Assembly (NCBI RefSeq): GCF_022965805.1 | Contig: NC_133105.1 | Location: 28,986,277-29,050,276 of the forward strand | Source: Primulina eburnea | Lineage: Eukaryota > Streptophyta > Magnoliopsida > Lamiales > Gesneriaceae | DNA length: 64,000 bases | Reading direction: 5' to 3' | Shown here: in pieces, positions 55,085-64,000 of the stretch | Layout of the letters: each line of letters opens with the position of its first letter | Position numbering within the stretch: the stretch's first letter is position 1 | Translations under genes and position numbers: made by a program | The notes under the pieces: generated by a model | What the model was told of the DNA's origin: nothing | Databases searched by the model: none | What the model saw: only the letters and a program-made list of their open reading frames with translations

Positions 55085-55549
55085 ATATACCCACGTTGCA
55101 TCTAAGGATTACAAGTGGCACATTTCTACTTTTCATGCCGCGCGCATATGCACGCACAACGCCGCGCATATGTGCCGGTAATTCTGCCCGGCACTTTCTG
55201 CCTCTCGCGCATATGCGCGTATCTATTCGCGCATATGCGCCAATGATTCTGTCCCTGTCGCGCATAAGCGTGTATCTACTCGCGCATATGCGCCGAATGT
55301 TCTGGACAAGTCGTGCATGTGCGTGCATTCAAGTCGCGCATGTGCGCCGATGCTTCTGTAATTCTCGCGCATGTGCGCCGATACATGTCGCGCATGTGCG
55401 CGGAAACTCTCTTTATAATTCATATAAATTTTCTCTCGGTTCTCCCGGTCTGATCCGTTCTGTCTAGAATCATATCAATTATCATCTATGATTATAATAA
55501 TCATTTCCAAATCTTTTCAGACTAACCGGATTAATTTCTCGGCCTTACA
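54067..55549 (-). repeat. LTR fragment of the element-B family, reversed
   Basis: On the minus strand it starts TGTAAGGCCGAGAAATTAAT at 55549 and is cut at 54067, inside the region equivalent to B's AACTAGATGTTCGG. It has a GCGCATATGCGC array at 55139-55404 and a (TA)n-rich TATA region at 55050-55090. No gene. Confidence 0.88.
55139..55404 (-). repeat. GCGCATATGCGC / GCGCACATGCGC array
   Basis: About twelve variants of TCGCGCATATGCGCC, such as those at 55205, 55228, 55259, 55281, 55333, 55365 and 55388, alternating CATATG and CATGTG centres at spacings of about 22 and 32 bp. Confidence 0.92.
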
Positions 55550-56644
55550 GAGAGGGATTCTATTTTCGCTGTTGTGGATAGATTCTCTAAGATGGCACAC
55601 CTAGAGAAGTCGTTAGGTTGCATGGCATGCCTAGAACTATTGTTTCTGATCGCGATTTTATATTCTTGAGTTACTTTTGGAAGACTTTATGGGCTAAACT
55701 TGGCCCAAAATTGTTGTTTTCTACTACTTGTCATCCTCAAATGGATGGACAAACTGAAGTTGTCAATAGAACTTTGGGAACACTTTTGCGTGCTAATCTT
55801 AAAAAGAACTTGGATTGACATTTCTATGGACTTTATTTTGGGGTTGCCTAGGACTAAGAAGGGGAGGGATTCTATTTTTGTTGTTGTGAATAGATTCTCT
55901 AAGATGGCACATTTTATAGCTTGTCAGAAAACAGATGATGCTTCAAACATTGCGGATTTGTTCTTTAGAGAAGTCGTTAGATTGCATGGCATGCCTAGGA
56001 CTATTGTTTCTGGTCGCGATGTTAAATTCTTGAGTTACTTTTGGAAGACTACATGGGCTAAACATGGCACAAAATTGTTGTTTTCTACTACTTGTCATTC
56101 TCAAACGGATGGACAAACTAAAGTTGTCAATAGAACTTCGGGAACACTTTTGCGTGCTATTCTTAAAAAGAACTTGGATTGACATTTCTATGGACTTTAT
56201 TTTGGGGTTGCCTTGGACTAAGAAAGGGAGGGATTCTATTTTTGTTGTTGTGGATAGATTCTCTAAGATGGCAAATTTTATAGCTTGTCATAAAATCGAT
56301 GATGCTTCAAACATTGCGGATTTGTTCTTTAGAGAAGTCGCTAGGTTGCATGGCATCCCTAGGACTATTGTTTCTGGTCGCGATGTTAAATTCTTGAGTT
56401 ACTTTTGGAAGACTTTATGGGCTAAACTTGACACAAAATTGTTGTTTTCTACTACTTGTCATCCTCAAACGGATGGACAAACTGAAGTTGTCAATAGAAC
56501 TTTGGGAACACTTTTTCGTGCTATTCTTTAAAAGAACTTGGATTGAAATTTCTATGGACTTTATTTTGGGGTTGCCTAGGACTAAGAAGGAGAAGGATTC
56601 TATTTTCGCTGTTGTGGATAGATTATCTAAGATGGCACATTTAT
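55550..56644 (+). pseudogene. three tandem copies of an integrase-core segment (CRM/Reina-type Ty3)
   Basis: A 364-bp unit coding [20 protein letters not shown] ... [17 protein letters not shown] ... [20 protein letters not shown] is repeated with junctions (AAGAACTTGGATTGACATTT) at 55804, 56168 and 56532. The first copy is partial and has lost about 60 bp after ATGGCACA. The last is cut at 56644 by element F. Because 364 is not a multiple of 3, each copy lies in the next frame. The integrase blocks resemble the CRM/Reina branch of chromoviruses rather than Tekay. In two copies the catalytic-Asp motif VSDRD reads VSGRD. No flanking zinc finger or chromodomain is present. Confidence 0.85.
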
Positions 56645-58250
56645 TGTAATACCCGAGCCCGGTGTACGGTACGATTTAAGTTTCGTATGTTATTTGGGTT
56701 GTGTTATTAGATGTTTAGAATTGTGTTTTGGGCTATAGTATTATTGATTATTATTGTTCTTGAGGTGTTAGTTGTTGTTGGTTGTTCGTTTCAGAGTTTC
56801 GGATCGATTTTGGTTGGTTGATTTTTGTTCATTGCCGTAGCAAGAGTGCACCCGCGGTGTTAGAGGAGTGCCCCCGCGGTGTACTGTGCAGATTTTAGAG
56901 TTGGAGGGTCGTAGCATCACCGCACCCGCGGTGATGCAGGGACCGCACCCGCGGTGCTTGCAGTGCCGCACCCGCGGTGTTAGTGGTTCAGGATTTTTGT
57001 GGAGTGCCGTGAGCTCAGCGCACCCGCGGCCCTTGTGTTGGCGCACCCGCGGTGGAGGTATGGGCGAGATATTTATACCTTTTTGGAGTGGTTAGCCATC
57101 ACTTTACCTTTTCTTTCCCTCTCATTTCCGATTTCCTCTCATTTCCGATTTCCTCTCTTTTTGCAAGGGTTTTCTACCATTTCTTTTGTTCCCTATCTTC
57201 AATCCAAGCTTCTTTTCGACGATTCGAGTTGAGATCGACGTTCTCCTTGGTGCTAGGAAGCTTAGGTAAGCTTTTGGTGCGATTCTATTAAGGTTTTGAG
57301 TTAAGGGTTGTCTTGGGTTTGATGTTTTGATGGTTTAATGGATTATTTGACTTGAGTTTTTGGATATAGAGTAGATGTTGGTGTTGTTTATGGATTATTG
57401 TTGTAGGTGGTGTACCAAGAGTAAGATTCAAGGTGTTATTGTGGTTTGTAAGTGGAATTTCATTCCTTTGCTCACATGATGTTATATGTATTGTGTTTCA
57501 AAGGTTTTAATGTGTTATTCCCTTCATTTGATTCATGTTTATGTATTGATTTCATTGATATGTATATTGGAGGCATTGATGTCTCACTATTGTTAAAAAG
57601 GGAATACAAGAGAAAAGATAGAGATTGCGAAACGACGGCTTTAAATGCTATTCAGAGTTCAAATGTTTTATTGGATTGATTAATCATAGTCAGAGCATTG
57701 GATGCAATTAGTTGATCAACGACCATAGGCTTTTATCCCTCATAGTTATCGATTTATATCGATGGGATATTTGCAACCACAGACAGAGATACTATTGATA
57801 TCAATCCAACCAGAGAAAAGAGAATACCATCTTATTGCTATCTTATTGATATGCTATTGCTACAGTTATTGCTACAGTATTCATGTTTCAGAGTTGATGG
57901 TATTTATGATTTCAAAGTCATGTTTTACAGAGTATACTATGTATCATTGCTATGTTAGAGTTCCACTTGCTGAGATTTATTCTCATTTCAGTTATTTCAT
58001 GTGATGCAGATCAGAGTAGCGGCCCGGGACGTTGACTGTGGACAGGGGGTCATATGCATACACCGTTGGAAGGAAGATTTTGGCATGATCATAAGAATGA
58101 TGTTTTGTATTTTGCTTCGTCATTTAAATGATCATGTATTATTATTTTGTAAAGATGTTTAAAGAATCGTATTTTGAAACTCCTTCCATATTTTAAAGAA
58201 AATTTTAATTTCCGCTGCGTATTTTATTTAAAGAGGTCAGAGGTGTCACA
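56645..58250 (+). repeat. 5' LTR of element F
   Basis: TGTAATACCCGAGCCCGG...GGTCAGAGGTGTCACA, 1606 bp. A palindrome array lies at 56848-57055, and a TATA-like ATATTTATACC at 57069-57079 is followed by a pyrimidine-rich leader. Confidence 0.95.
56848..57055 (+). repeat. CCGCACCCGCGGTG array, 5' LTR of F
   Basis: Copies at about 56848, 56870 (CCCCCGCGGTG), 56919, 56942, 56966, 57019 and 57042. The array ends about 14 bp before the TATA element. The 3' LTR has the same array at 63052-63233, with one copy fewer. Confidence 0.93.
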
Positions 58251-58255
58251 GTTAG

Positions 58256-58267
58256 TGGTATCAGAGC
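58256..58267 (+). promoter_or_regulatory. primer-binding site of element F
   Basis: TGGTATCAGAGC, 5 bases after the 5' LTR. Confidence 0.96.
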
Positions 58268-58391
58268 GGTGTTCTTCGGACCAATGCATATGACTTCGTC
58301 TACTTTCAACTGTCCGGGTAAGTTTTCTTTGCATCTATCTATTCATTTTTATATATTGATTGGTGTCTTGTGAGCAATTGTAGAGTAGAGG

Positions 58392-60062
58392 ATGCCTCCT
58401 AAGCATAAGGCGACAGAGGGTGAGGATAGTTCTTCCTCTAGAGTTGTCGACGAGTTCGGCAAGTTGCTTAAGGAGCAGGCCAAGGTGGATAGTGAGCAAA
58501 TTCAGCAGCTCATTCGTATGCAAGGAACTGGACAGGGTAGAGGCCAAGTGAGAGGTCAGGTTTCTCAGGCTGTTGGCACTGATGCCGTCTTTTCTGCTTT
58601 CAAGAGGATGGATCCACCAGAGTTTTCAGGAAGCACCGATCCTTTAGTTGCAGTTGAGTGGGTCAAGGATTTAGAGGCGATCTTCGATCATCTCCAGTAC
58701 GAGGACAAAGACAGGATCAGCTGTGCCGTTTTCATGTTGGTTAAAGCTGCTCGCATTTGGTGGAATGCGACGAAAGTTGGAGTTGATGTTGCGACACTGA
58801 AGTGGTCAGAGTTCACAGACTTGTTCTACGACAAGTATTTCCCCGATGCACTTCGAGCGAGGAAGGTTACGGAGTTCTTGGAGCTTCGTCAGGGGAGCTT
58901 GGATGTTGGTGAGTACATTCTGAAGTTTGAGGAGGGTTGCCTATTTGCTCCTTACATTGCTTCCAATGACAAAGATAAAGGCGCTCATTTCATTCGAGGC
59001 CTTAGAGCTGAGATTCGTCGTGATATCAACATGTCCAAGGCTGTTACTTTCAAGGAGATCGTGTCCAAAGCTTTGTTGGCCGAGCAGGATGAGAAGGACA
59101 TCGCCAGGGAGAGGCAAGAGAGGCATCAAGCTGTTGCTCAGAGAGGCCAGGGTTCTAATCAGAGGGGCAGGGATCGTTTCAAAGGCAAGGGAAAGATGGA
59201 GCCGAATCCTAGACCTCCGCCAGTTCCAGTTGATCCCGAGAAGCCACTTTGCCCTAAGTGTGGCAAGCATCATCGAGGAGAGTGCAGACTTGGCACTCAT
59301 TCTTGTTACCGTTGTGGCACGGCAGGCCACGTTGCCAGGAATTGTCCACGAGGAGCTAGCCAAGGGAAGGTGCAGGGTCGTATCTTTGCGATGACGAAGG
59401 AAGGTATTAATCATGATTCTTCATTGATCTCTAGTACTATTTTGATTTCAGGCAGAGTAGCTACGACTTTGGTAGATACTGGTGCTACTCATTCTTTTAT
59501 GTCTGATTTGTTTTTGAGATCTTTGGGTATAGTTCCTTCTGTTTTTCCCCTCCAGCTTAGTGTTGTTTTGCCTTCGGGGGACGTGTTGTGCCCGACATCG
59601 ATTGTGTTTGCTTGCCCCGTTCGTATTGTTGATAGGAAGGTTTTTGCTGATTTGATTGTCATCCCGATGGTTTCCTTTGATGTTATTCTTGGCATGGATT
59701 GGCTTTCGACTTACCGTGCAGTTATCGATTGTGTTGCTAAGAAGGTGACTTTTGCAGATGATGGCCAGGGAGGAGTTCTCGCCAGCTCAGGTACTTCGCT
59801 GGTCCTTCCTTTTATTTCTTGTCTTGAGGCTGAGCGATTGCTGTGTAGAGGTTGCGATGGGTTTCTTGCTTCTATTGTGGATGTGGATAGACTGATTAAG
59901 TTGAATATAGATGATATTGATGTTGTGAGGGAGTTTGCTGATGTGTTTGAGGATGATGTTCCGGGTTTGCCGCCGGACAGAGATGTTGAGTTCGTTATCG
60001 ATTTAGCTCCAGGTACGGTTCCTATCTCTAAGGCTCCGTACAGGATGGCCCTACTGAGATGA
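58392..60062 (+). CDS. gag-protease of element F
   Basis: A 556-codon frame starting [20 protein letters not shown], 124 bp after the PBS and matching the start of D. Gag forms the particle: capsid blocks at residues about 75-230 ([38 protein letters not shown]), a basic RG/K-rich linker, and two zinc knuckles near residues 286 ([12 protein letters not shown]) and 305 ([14 protein letters not shown]). The protease follows in the same frame, with [13 protein letters not shown] near residue 360 and [14 protein letters not shown]. The frame ends RMALLR because one base is missing near 60050; the sister copy D has the longer form here. It would make Gag and protease but not Pol in one polyprotein. 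Confidence 0.95.
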   Translation: MPPKHKATEGEDSSSSRVVDEFGKLLKEQAKVDSEQIQQLIRMQGTGQGRGQVRGQVSQAVGTDAVFSAFKRMDPPEFSGSTDPLVAVEWVKDLEAIFDHLQYEDKDRISCAVFMLVKAARIWWNATKVGVDVATLKWSEFTDLFYDKYFPDALRARKVTEFLELRQGSLDVGEYILKFEEGCLFAPYIASNDKDKGAHFIRGLRAEIRRDINMSKAVTFKEIVSKALLAEQDEKDIARERQERHQAVAQRGQGSNQRGRDRFKGKGKMEPNPRPPPVPVDPEKPLCPKCGKHHRGECRLGTHSCYRCGTAGHVARNCPRGASQGKVQGRIFAMTKEGINHDSSLISSTILISGRVATTLVDTGATHSFMSDLFLRSLGIVPSVFPLQLSVVLPSGDVLCPTSIVFACPVRIVDRKVFADLIVIPMVSFDVILGMDWLSTYRAVIDCVAKKVTFADDGQGGVLASSGTSLVLPFISCLEAERLLCRGCDGFLASIVDVDRLIKLNIDDIDVVREFADVFEDDVPGLPPDRDVEFVIDLAPGTVPISKAPYRMALLR

Positions 60063-62809
60063 AGGAGTTGAAGACTCAGTTGCAGGATCTTTTAGATAAG
60101 GGTTTCATTCGTCCGAGTTCTTCGCCTTGGGGAGCTCCGGTTCTGTTTGTTAAGAAGAAAGATGGTTCTTTGCGGCTGTGTATCGACTACAGAGAGCTCA
60201 ACAAAGTGACTGTCAAGAACAAGTATCCGTTGCCACGGATTGATGATCTATTTGACCAGCTTCATGGTGCTACTGTATTTTCGAAGATTGATCTTCGGTC
60301 TGGCTACTATCAGTTGAAGGTTAGGGAGTCCGATATCCCTAAGACGGCGTTCAGGACCAGGTACGGTCACTTTGAGTTTCTGGTTATGTCTTTTGGTCTG
60401 ACCAATGCCCCTTCAGTCTTTATGGATTTGATGAACCGTGTGTTCAAGCCTTATCTGGATAGCTTTGTCATTGTCTTAATCGACGATATCTTGATCTATT
60501 CCAAGACCAGAGAGCTTCATGCAGAGCATCTCAGAGTGGTTCTTCAGTTGTTGCGAGAGAAGAGGCTGTTTGCCAAGCTGAAGAAGTGTGAGTTTTGGCT
60601 GGATCAGATTTCTTTCCTAGGCCATGTTGTTTCGAGGGATGGTATTGCTGTTGATCCATTGAAGATAGAGGCGATTCAGAATTGGCCTATTCCTACTTCT
60701 GTTTCAGAGGTACGCAGTTTCCTTGGTTTGGCGGGTTACTATCGTCGTTTCATTTTAGATTTCTCCAAGATTGCCCTGCCATTGTCCAATCTGACGAGGA
60801 AGACTGTGAAGTTCGAGTGGTCTTTTGATTGCCAGAATGCATTTCAGGAGTTGAAGGATAGATTGACGACAGCTCCTGTTCTTTCATTGCCCAGTGGTTC
60901 TGAGGATTTTGTTGTCTATACCGATGCGTCGAAGAGAGGCCTTGGTGCAGTGCTGATGCAGCGAGGTAAGGTCATTGCCTATGCTTCTCGCCAGTTGAAG
61001 GATTACGAGAGGAATTATCCGACGCACGATTTGGAGCTAGCAGCTGTGGTTTTCGCCCTGAAGATTTGGAGACATTATTTGTATGGCGAAAAGTGTGAGA
61101 TCTTCACAGACCACAAGAGCTTGAAGTATCTGTTTTCGCAGAAAGAGCTCAACATACGGCAGAGGAGGTGGTTAGAGCTTGTCAAGGATTACGATGTGAC
61201 GATCAGTTATCACCCAGGGAAGGCGAACGTTGTGGCTGATGCTTTGAGCCGCAAGTCGAGTGCTTCATTGAGTTCTTTGATTCAGGGGCCATTGTTGATG
61301 GATTTGTTGAGAGAGGAGATTGATTTGGTGATTCCAGGTACCATTGCTCGTCTTTCAGCATTGGTTATTCGATCTACTTTGACGGACAGGATCCGTAGAG
61401 AGCAGACTGTCGATGTGCAGTTGCTAGAGTTGAGAGCTAGAGCTGAGGAGAGGGGTAACTCAGAGTTTGTGATGAATGGTGATGGATTGGTGACTTTCAG
61501 AGGCCGTATCTGTGTTCCTATTGGCGATGATATTCAGCGAGATGTCTTGACAGAGGCTCATACTGCGCCATATTCGATTCATCCAGGCAGTACGAAGATG
61601 TATCAGGATCTTCGTCGACTCTACTGGTGGCCAGGTATGAAGAAAGATATTGCTTTGTTCATTTCTCAGTGCCTTACTTGTCAGCAGGTGAAGATTGAGC
61701 ACCAGAGACCTGCTGGGACATTGCTATCATTGCCAATTCCTCAGTGGAAGTAGGAGCATATTACGATGGATTTCGTGACTGGTCTTCCCAGAGTGCAGAA
61801 AGGTTATAATTCTATTTGGGTCATTGTTGATAGGTTGACAAAGTCAGCGCAATTTCTCCCAGTCAAGACGACGTACTCCATGAAGCAGTATGCCGAGGAT
61901 TATATTGCAGAGATTGTTAGACTTCATGGTGTCCCTGTGTCGATCGTGTCTGATCGTGACCCCAGGTTTACCTCCGAGTTTTGGAAGAGTTTGCATAGAG
62001 CTATGGGTTCGCGGTTAGCTTTCAGTACAACTTATCACCCTCAGAGCGACGGTCAGTCAGAGAGAGTCATTCAGATTCTAGAGGATATGCTCAGAGCTTG
62101 TACTATCGATTATCCAGGTAGCTGGGATTCTAAGTTGCCTTTGGTTGAGTTCACGTACAATAACAGTTACCAGACGACGATTGGCATGGCACCGTATGAG
62201 GCACTTTATGGCAGGAAGTGCAGATCGCCATTGTATTGGGATGAGGTTGGTGAGAGGAAGATGTTGGGACCAGAGTTGGTCCAGCAGACAGCCGATGTTG
62301 TTGCAGTTATCCGTGAGCGGATGAGGACTGCTCAGTCTAGACAGAAGAGCTACGCTGATGTGAGGCGTAGGCCGTTGCAGTTTGATGTCGGCGATCACGT
62401 ATTTCTGAAGATAGCACCTCTCAAGGGTGTGATGAGATTTGGCAAGAAGGGTAAGCTGAGTCCGAGATTTATTGGTCCATTTGAGATATTGGACAGAGTT
62501 GGTGATCGAGCCTACAGATTAGCGCTACCGCCAAATCTTGATAGAGTTCACAATGTGTTTCAAGTATCGATGCTCAGGAAGTATATTGCGAATCCTTCCC
62601 ATGTTCTTCACCACGAGCCATTGGACTTGACGCCGAGTTTGACTTACCAAGAGATTCCGATTCAGATTTTGGATCGCACAGTTAGAGTATTGAGGAACAA
62701 AGAGATCGGCATCGTTAAAGTCCTTTGGAGGAACCATTTGATCGAGGAGGCTACGTGGGAACCAGAGGATGAGATGAGAGAGAAGTATCCTGAGTTGTTC
62801 GTGCAGTGA
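60059..62809 (+). pseudogene. pol of element F (RT, RNase H, integrase, chromodomain-like tail)
   Basis: The frame resumes with [42 protein letters not shown] and the active site LIDDIL near residue 141 (usually FIDDIL). RNase [13 protein letters not shown] near 288, [31 protein letters not shown]. Integrase zinc finger: [16 protein letters not shown] ... [11 protein letters not shown]. At 61751 a Trp codon is TAG (in QWKWEH), splitting integrase. The second part from 61766 has catalytic Asp2 (MDFV), Asp63 (VSDRDPRF) and Glu99 (GQSERVIQ), a D-D-35-E spacing, then GPY/F ([13 protein letters not shown]) and a chromodomain-like tail (VLWRNHLIEEATWEPEDEM). Otherwise complete, ending YPELFVQ. One nonsense codon and the upstream frameshift are the only breaks seen. 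Confidence 0.95.
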
Positions 62810-62813
62810 CGTC

Positions 62814-62849
62814 AATTTCGCGGACGAAATTCCTCTAAGGAGGGGAGAT
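62814..62849 (+). promoter_or_regulatory. pre-PPT inverted repeat and PPT of element F
   Basis: AATTTCGCGGACGAAATT (62814-62831), an inverted repeat, is followed by AAGGAGGGGAGAT directly before the LTR start TGTAATAGCC at 62850. Confidence 0.9.
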
Positions 62850-64000
62850 TGTAATAGCCGAGCCCGTTGTACGGTACGATTTAAGTTTCGTATGTTATTT
62901 CGGTTGTGTTATTAGATGTTTAGAATTGTGTTTTGGGCCATAGTATTATTGATTATTATTGTTCTTGAGGTGTTAGTTGTTGTTGATTGTTCGTTTCAGA
63001 GTTTCGGATCGATTTTGGTTGGTTGATTTTTGTTCATTGCCGTAGCAAGAGTGCACCCGCGGTGTTAGAGGAGTGCCCCCGCGGTGTACTGTGCTGATTT
63101 TAGAGTTGGAGGGCCGTAGCATCACCGCACCCGCGGTGATGCAGGGACCGCACCCGTGGTGCTTGCAGTGCCGCACCCGCGGTGTTAGTGGTTCAGGATT
63201 TTTGTGGAGTGCCGTGTTGGCGCACCCGCGGTGGAGGTATGGGCGAGATATTTATACCTTTTTGGAGTGGTTAGCCATCACTTTACCTTTCTTTCCCTCT
63301 CATTTCCGATTTCCTCTCTTTTTGCAAGGGTTTTCTACCATTTCTTTTGTTCCCTATCTTCAATCCAAGCTTCTTTTCGACGATTCGAGTTGAGATCGAC
63401 GTTCTCCTTGGTGCTAGGAAGCTTAGGTAAGCTTTTGGTGCGATTCTATTAAGGTTTTGAGTTAAGGGTTGTCTTGGGTTTGATGTTTTGATGGTTTAAT
63501 GGATTATTTGACTTGAGTTTTTGGATATAGAGTTGATGTTGGTGTTGTTTATGGATTATTGTTGTAGGTGGTGTACCAAGAGTAAGATTCAAGGTGTTAT
63601 TGTGGTTTGTAAGTGGAATTTCATTCCTTTGCTCACATGATGTTATATGTATTGTGTTTCAAAGGTTTTAATGTGTTATTCCCTTCATTTGTTTCATGTT
63701 TATGTATTGATTTCATTGATATGTATATTGGAGGCATTGATGTCTCACTATTGTTAAAAGGGAATACAAGAGAAAAGATAGAGATTGCGAAACGACGGCT
63801 TTAAATGCTATTCAGAGTTCAAATGTTTTATTGGATTGATTAATCATAGTCAGAGCATTGCATGCAATTAGTTGATCAACGACCATAGGCTTTTATCCCT
63901 CACAGTTATCGATTTATATCGATGGGATATTTGCAACCACGGACAGAGATACTATTGATATCAATCCAACCAGAGAAAAGAGAATACCATCTTATTGCTA
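62850..64000 (+). repeat. 3' LTR of element F (truncated by window end)
   Basis: Starts TGTAATAGCCGAGCCCG and matches 56645 onwards. The palindrome array lies at 63052-63233. About 0.4 kb of the LTR lies outside the window. Confidence 0.95.

Larger units (their letters stand above)
56645..64000 (+). mobile_element. element F, nearly intact Tekay-type Ty3 retrotransposon (3' LTR runs past the window)
   Basis: 5' LTR 56645-58250, PBS 58256-58267, gag-protease 58392-60062, pol 60059-62809, PPT 62838-62849, 3' LTR from 62850. Only one frameshift and one nonsense codon separate it from a complete polyprotein. The two LTRs are nearly identical over the shared part. Main differences are a 24-bp stretch with one palindrome and an 18-bp duplication (CTCATTTCCGATTTC), both present only in the 5' copy. 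Confidence 0.95.

Overview
This window is plant nuclear heterochromatin built almost entirely of nested, broken LTR retrotransposons. I find no ordinary host gene, rRNA or tRNA gene, or CRISPR array. The organism is a flowering plant, probably a eudicot. That rests on Tekay/Del-type Ty3 chromoviruses primed by initiator tRNA-Met, Angela-like and SIRE-like Copia LTRs, an Athila-type Ty3 element, and an intronless copy of a plant cytokinin-activating (LOG) gene. Species is not readable from the sequence.

Layout. 1-596: 3' part of an Angela-like Copia LTR. 650-7131: Tekay-type element A (gag, candidate intron, pol with an in-frame RT/RNase H deletion, PPT, 2.8-kb LTR). 7132-7866: Copia LTR fragment. 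7867-12474: non-coding Ty3 element H. 12475-25542: a minus-strand Ty3 pol (G) split by a Copia solo LTR (TSD CTCCA), which is itself split by a complete Ty3 element B at 14082-22656 (TSD TTAAC). 25543-27521: another Copia LTR, ending at a 25-N assembly gap. 27547 to about 33300: Athila-type pol, an unidentified decayed ORF, a LOG-like ORF, PPT and probable LTR. 33300-35072: minus-strand H-type LTR. 35073-40397: Tekay-type element E, interrupted by a young, coding-free SIRE-like Copia element at 36318-40336 (TSD AGACG). 40398-41045: SIRE-like LTR fragment. 41046-48850: minus-strand Ty3 element D, interrupted by a 526-bp near-perfect palindrome (TSD CGTCT) and a Ty3 solo LTR (TSD GAAAT). 48851-54066: an LTR of D's family split by deleted element C (49770-53599, TSD TTAAA). 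54067-55549: LTR fragment of B's family. 55550-56644: a triplicated integrase segment. 56645-64000: element F, nearly intact, with its 3' LTR running off the window.

How the parts work. Each autonomous Ty3 element encodes Gag (capsid plus zinc knuckles) and Pol (aspartic protease, reverse transcriptase, RNase H, integrase with a chromodomain-like tail). Genomic RNA starts in the 5' LTR, is primed at the PBS (TGGTATCAGAGC) and at the PPT, and the cDNA is integrated with a 5-bp target duplication. Every autonomous pol seen here carries disabling mutations. F is closest to intact.

Most notable signals: (1) arrays of short palindromes in the LTRs of several families, just upstream of the TATA box in most of them, where related LTRs carry different palindrome cores at matching positions; (2) the 526-bp palindrome with LTR-like ends, a 5-bp target duplication and tRNA-like Pol III boxes in both arms; (3) a LOG-like gene lying between pol and PPT of an Athila-type element; (4) a probable intron at the gag-protease junction of Tekay-type elements A and E. 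Coordinates of element ends were read by eye from TG...CA termini and target duplications.
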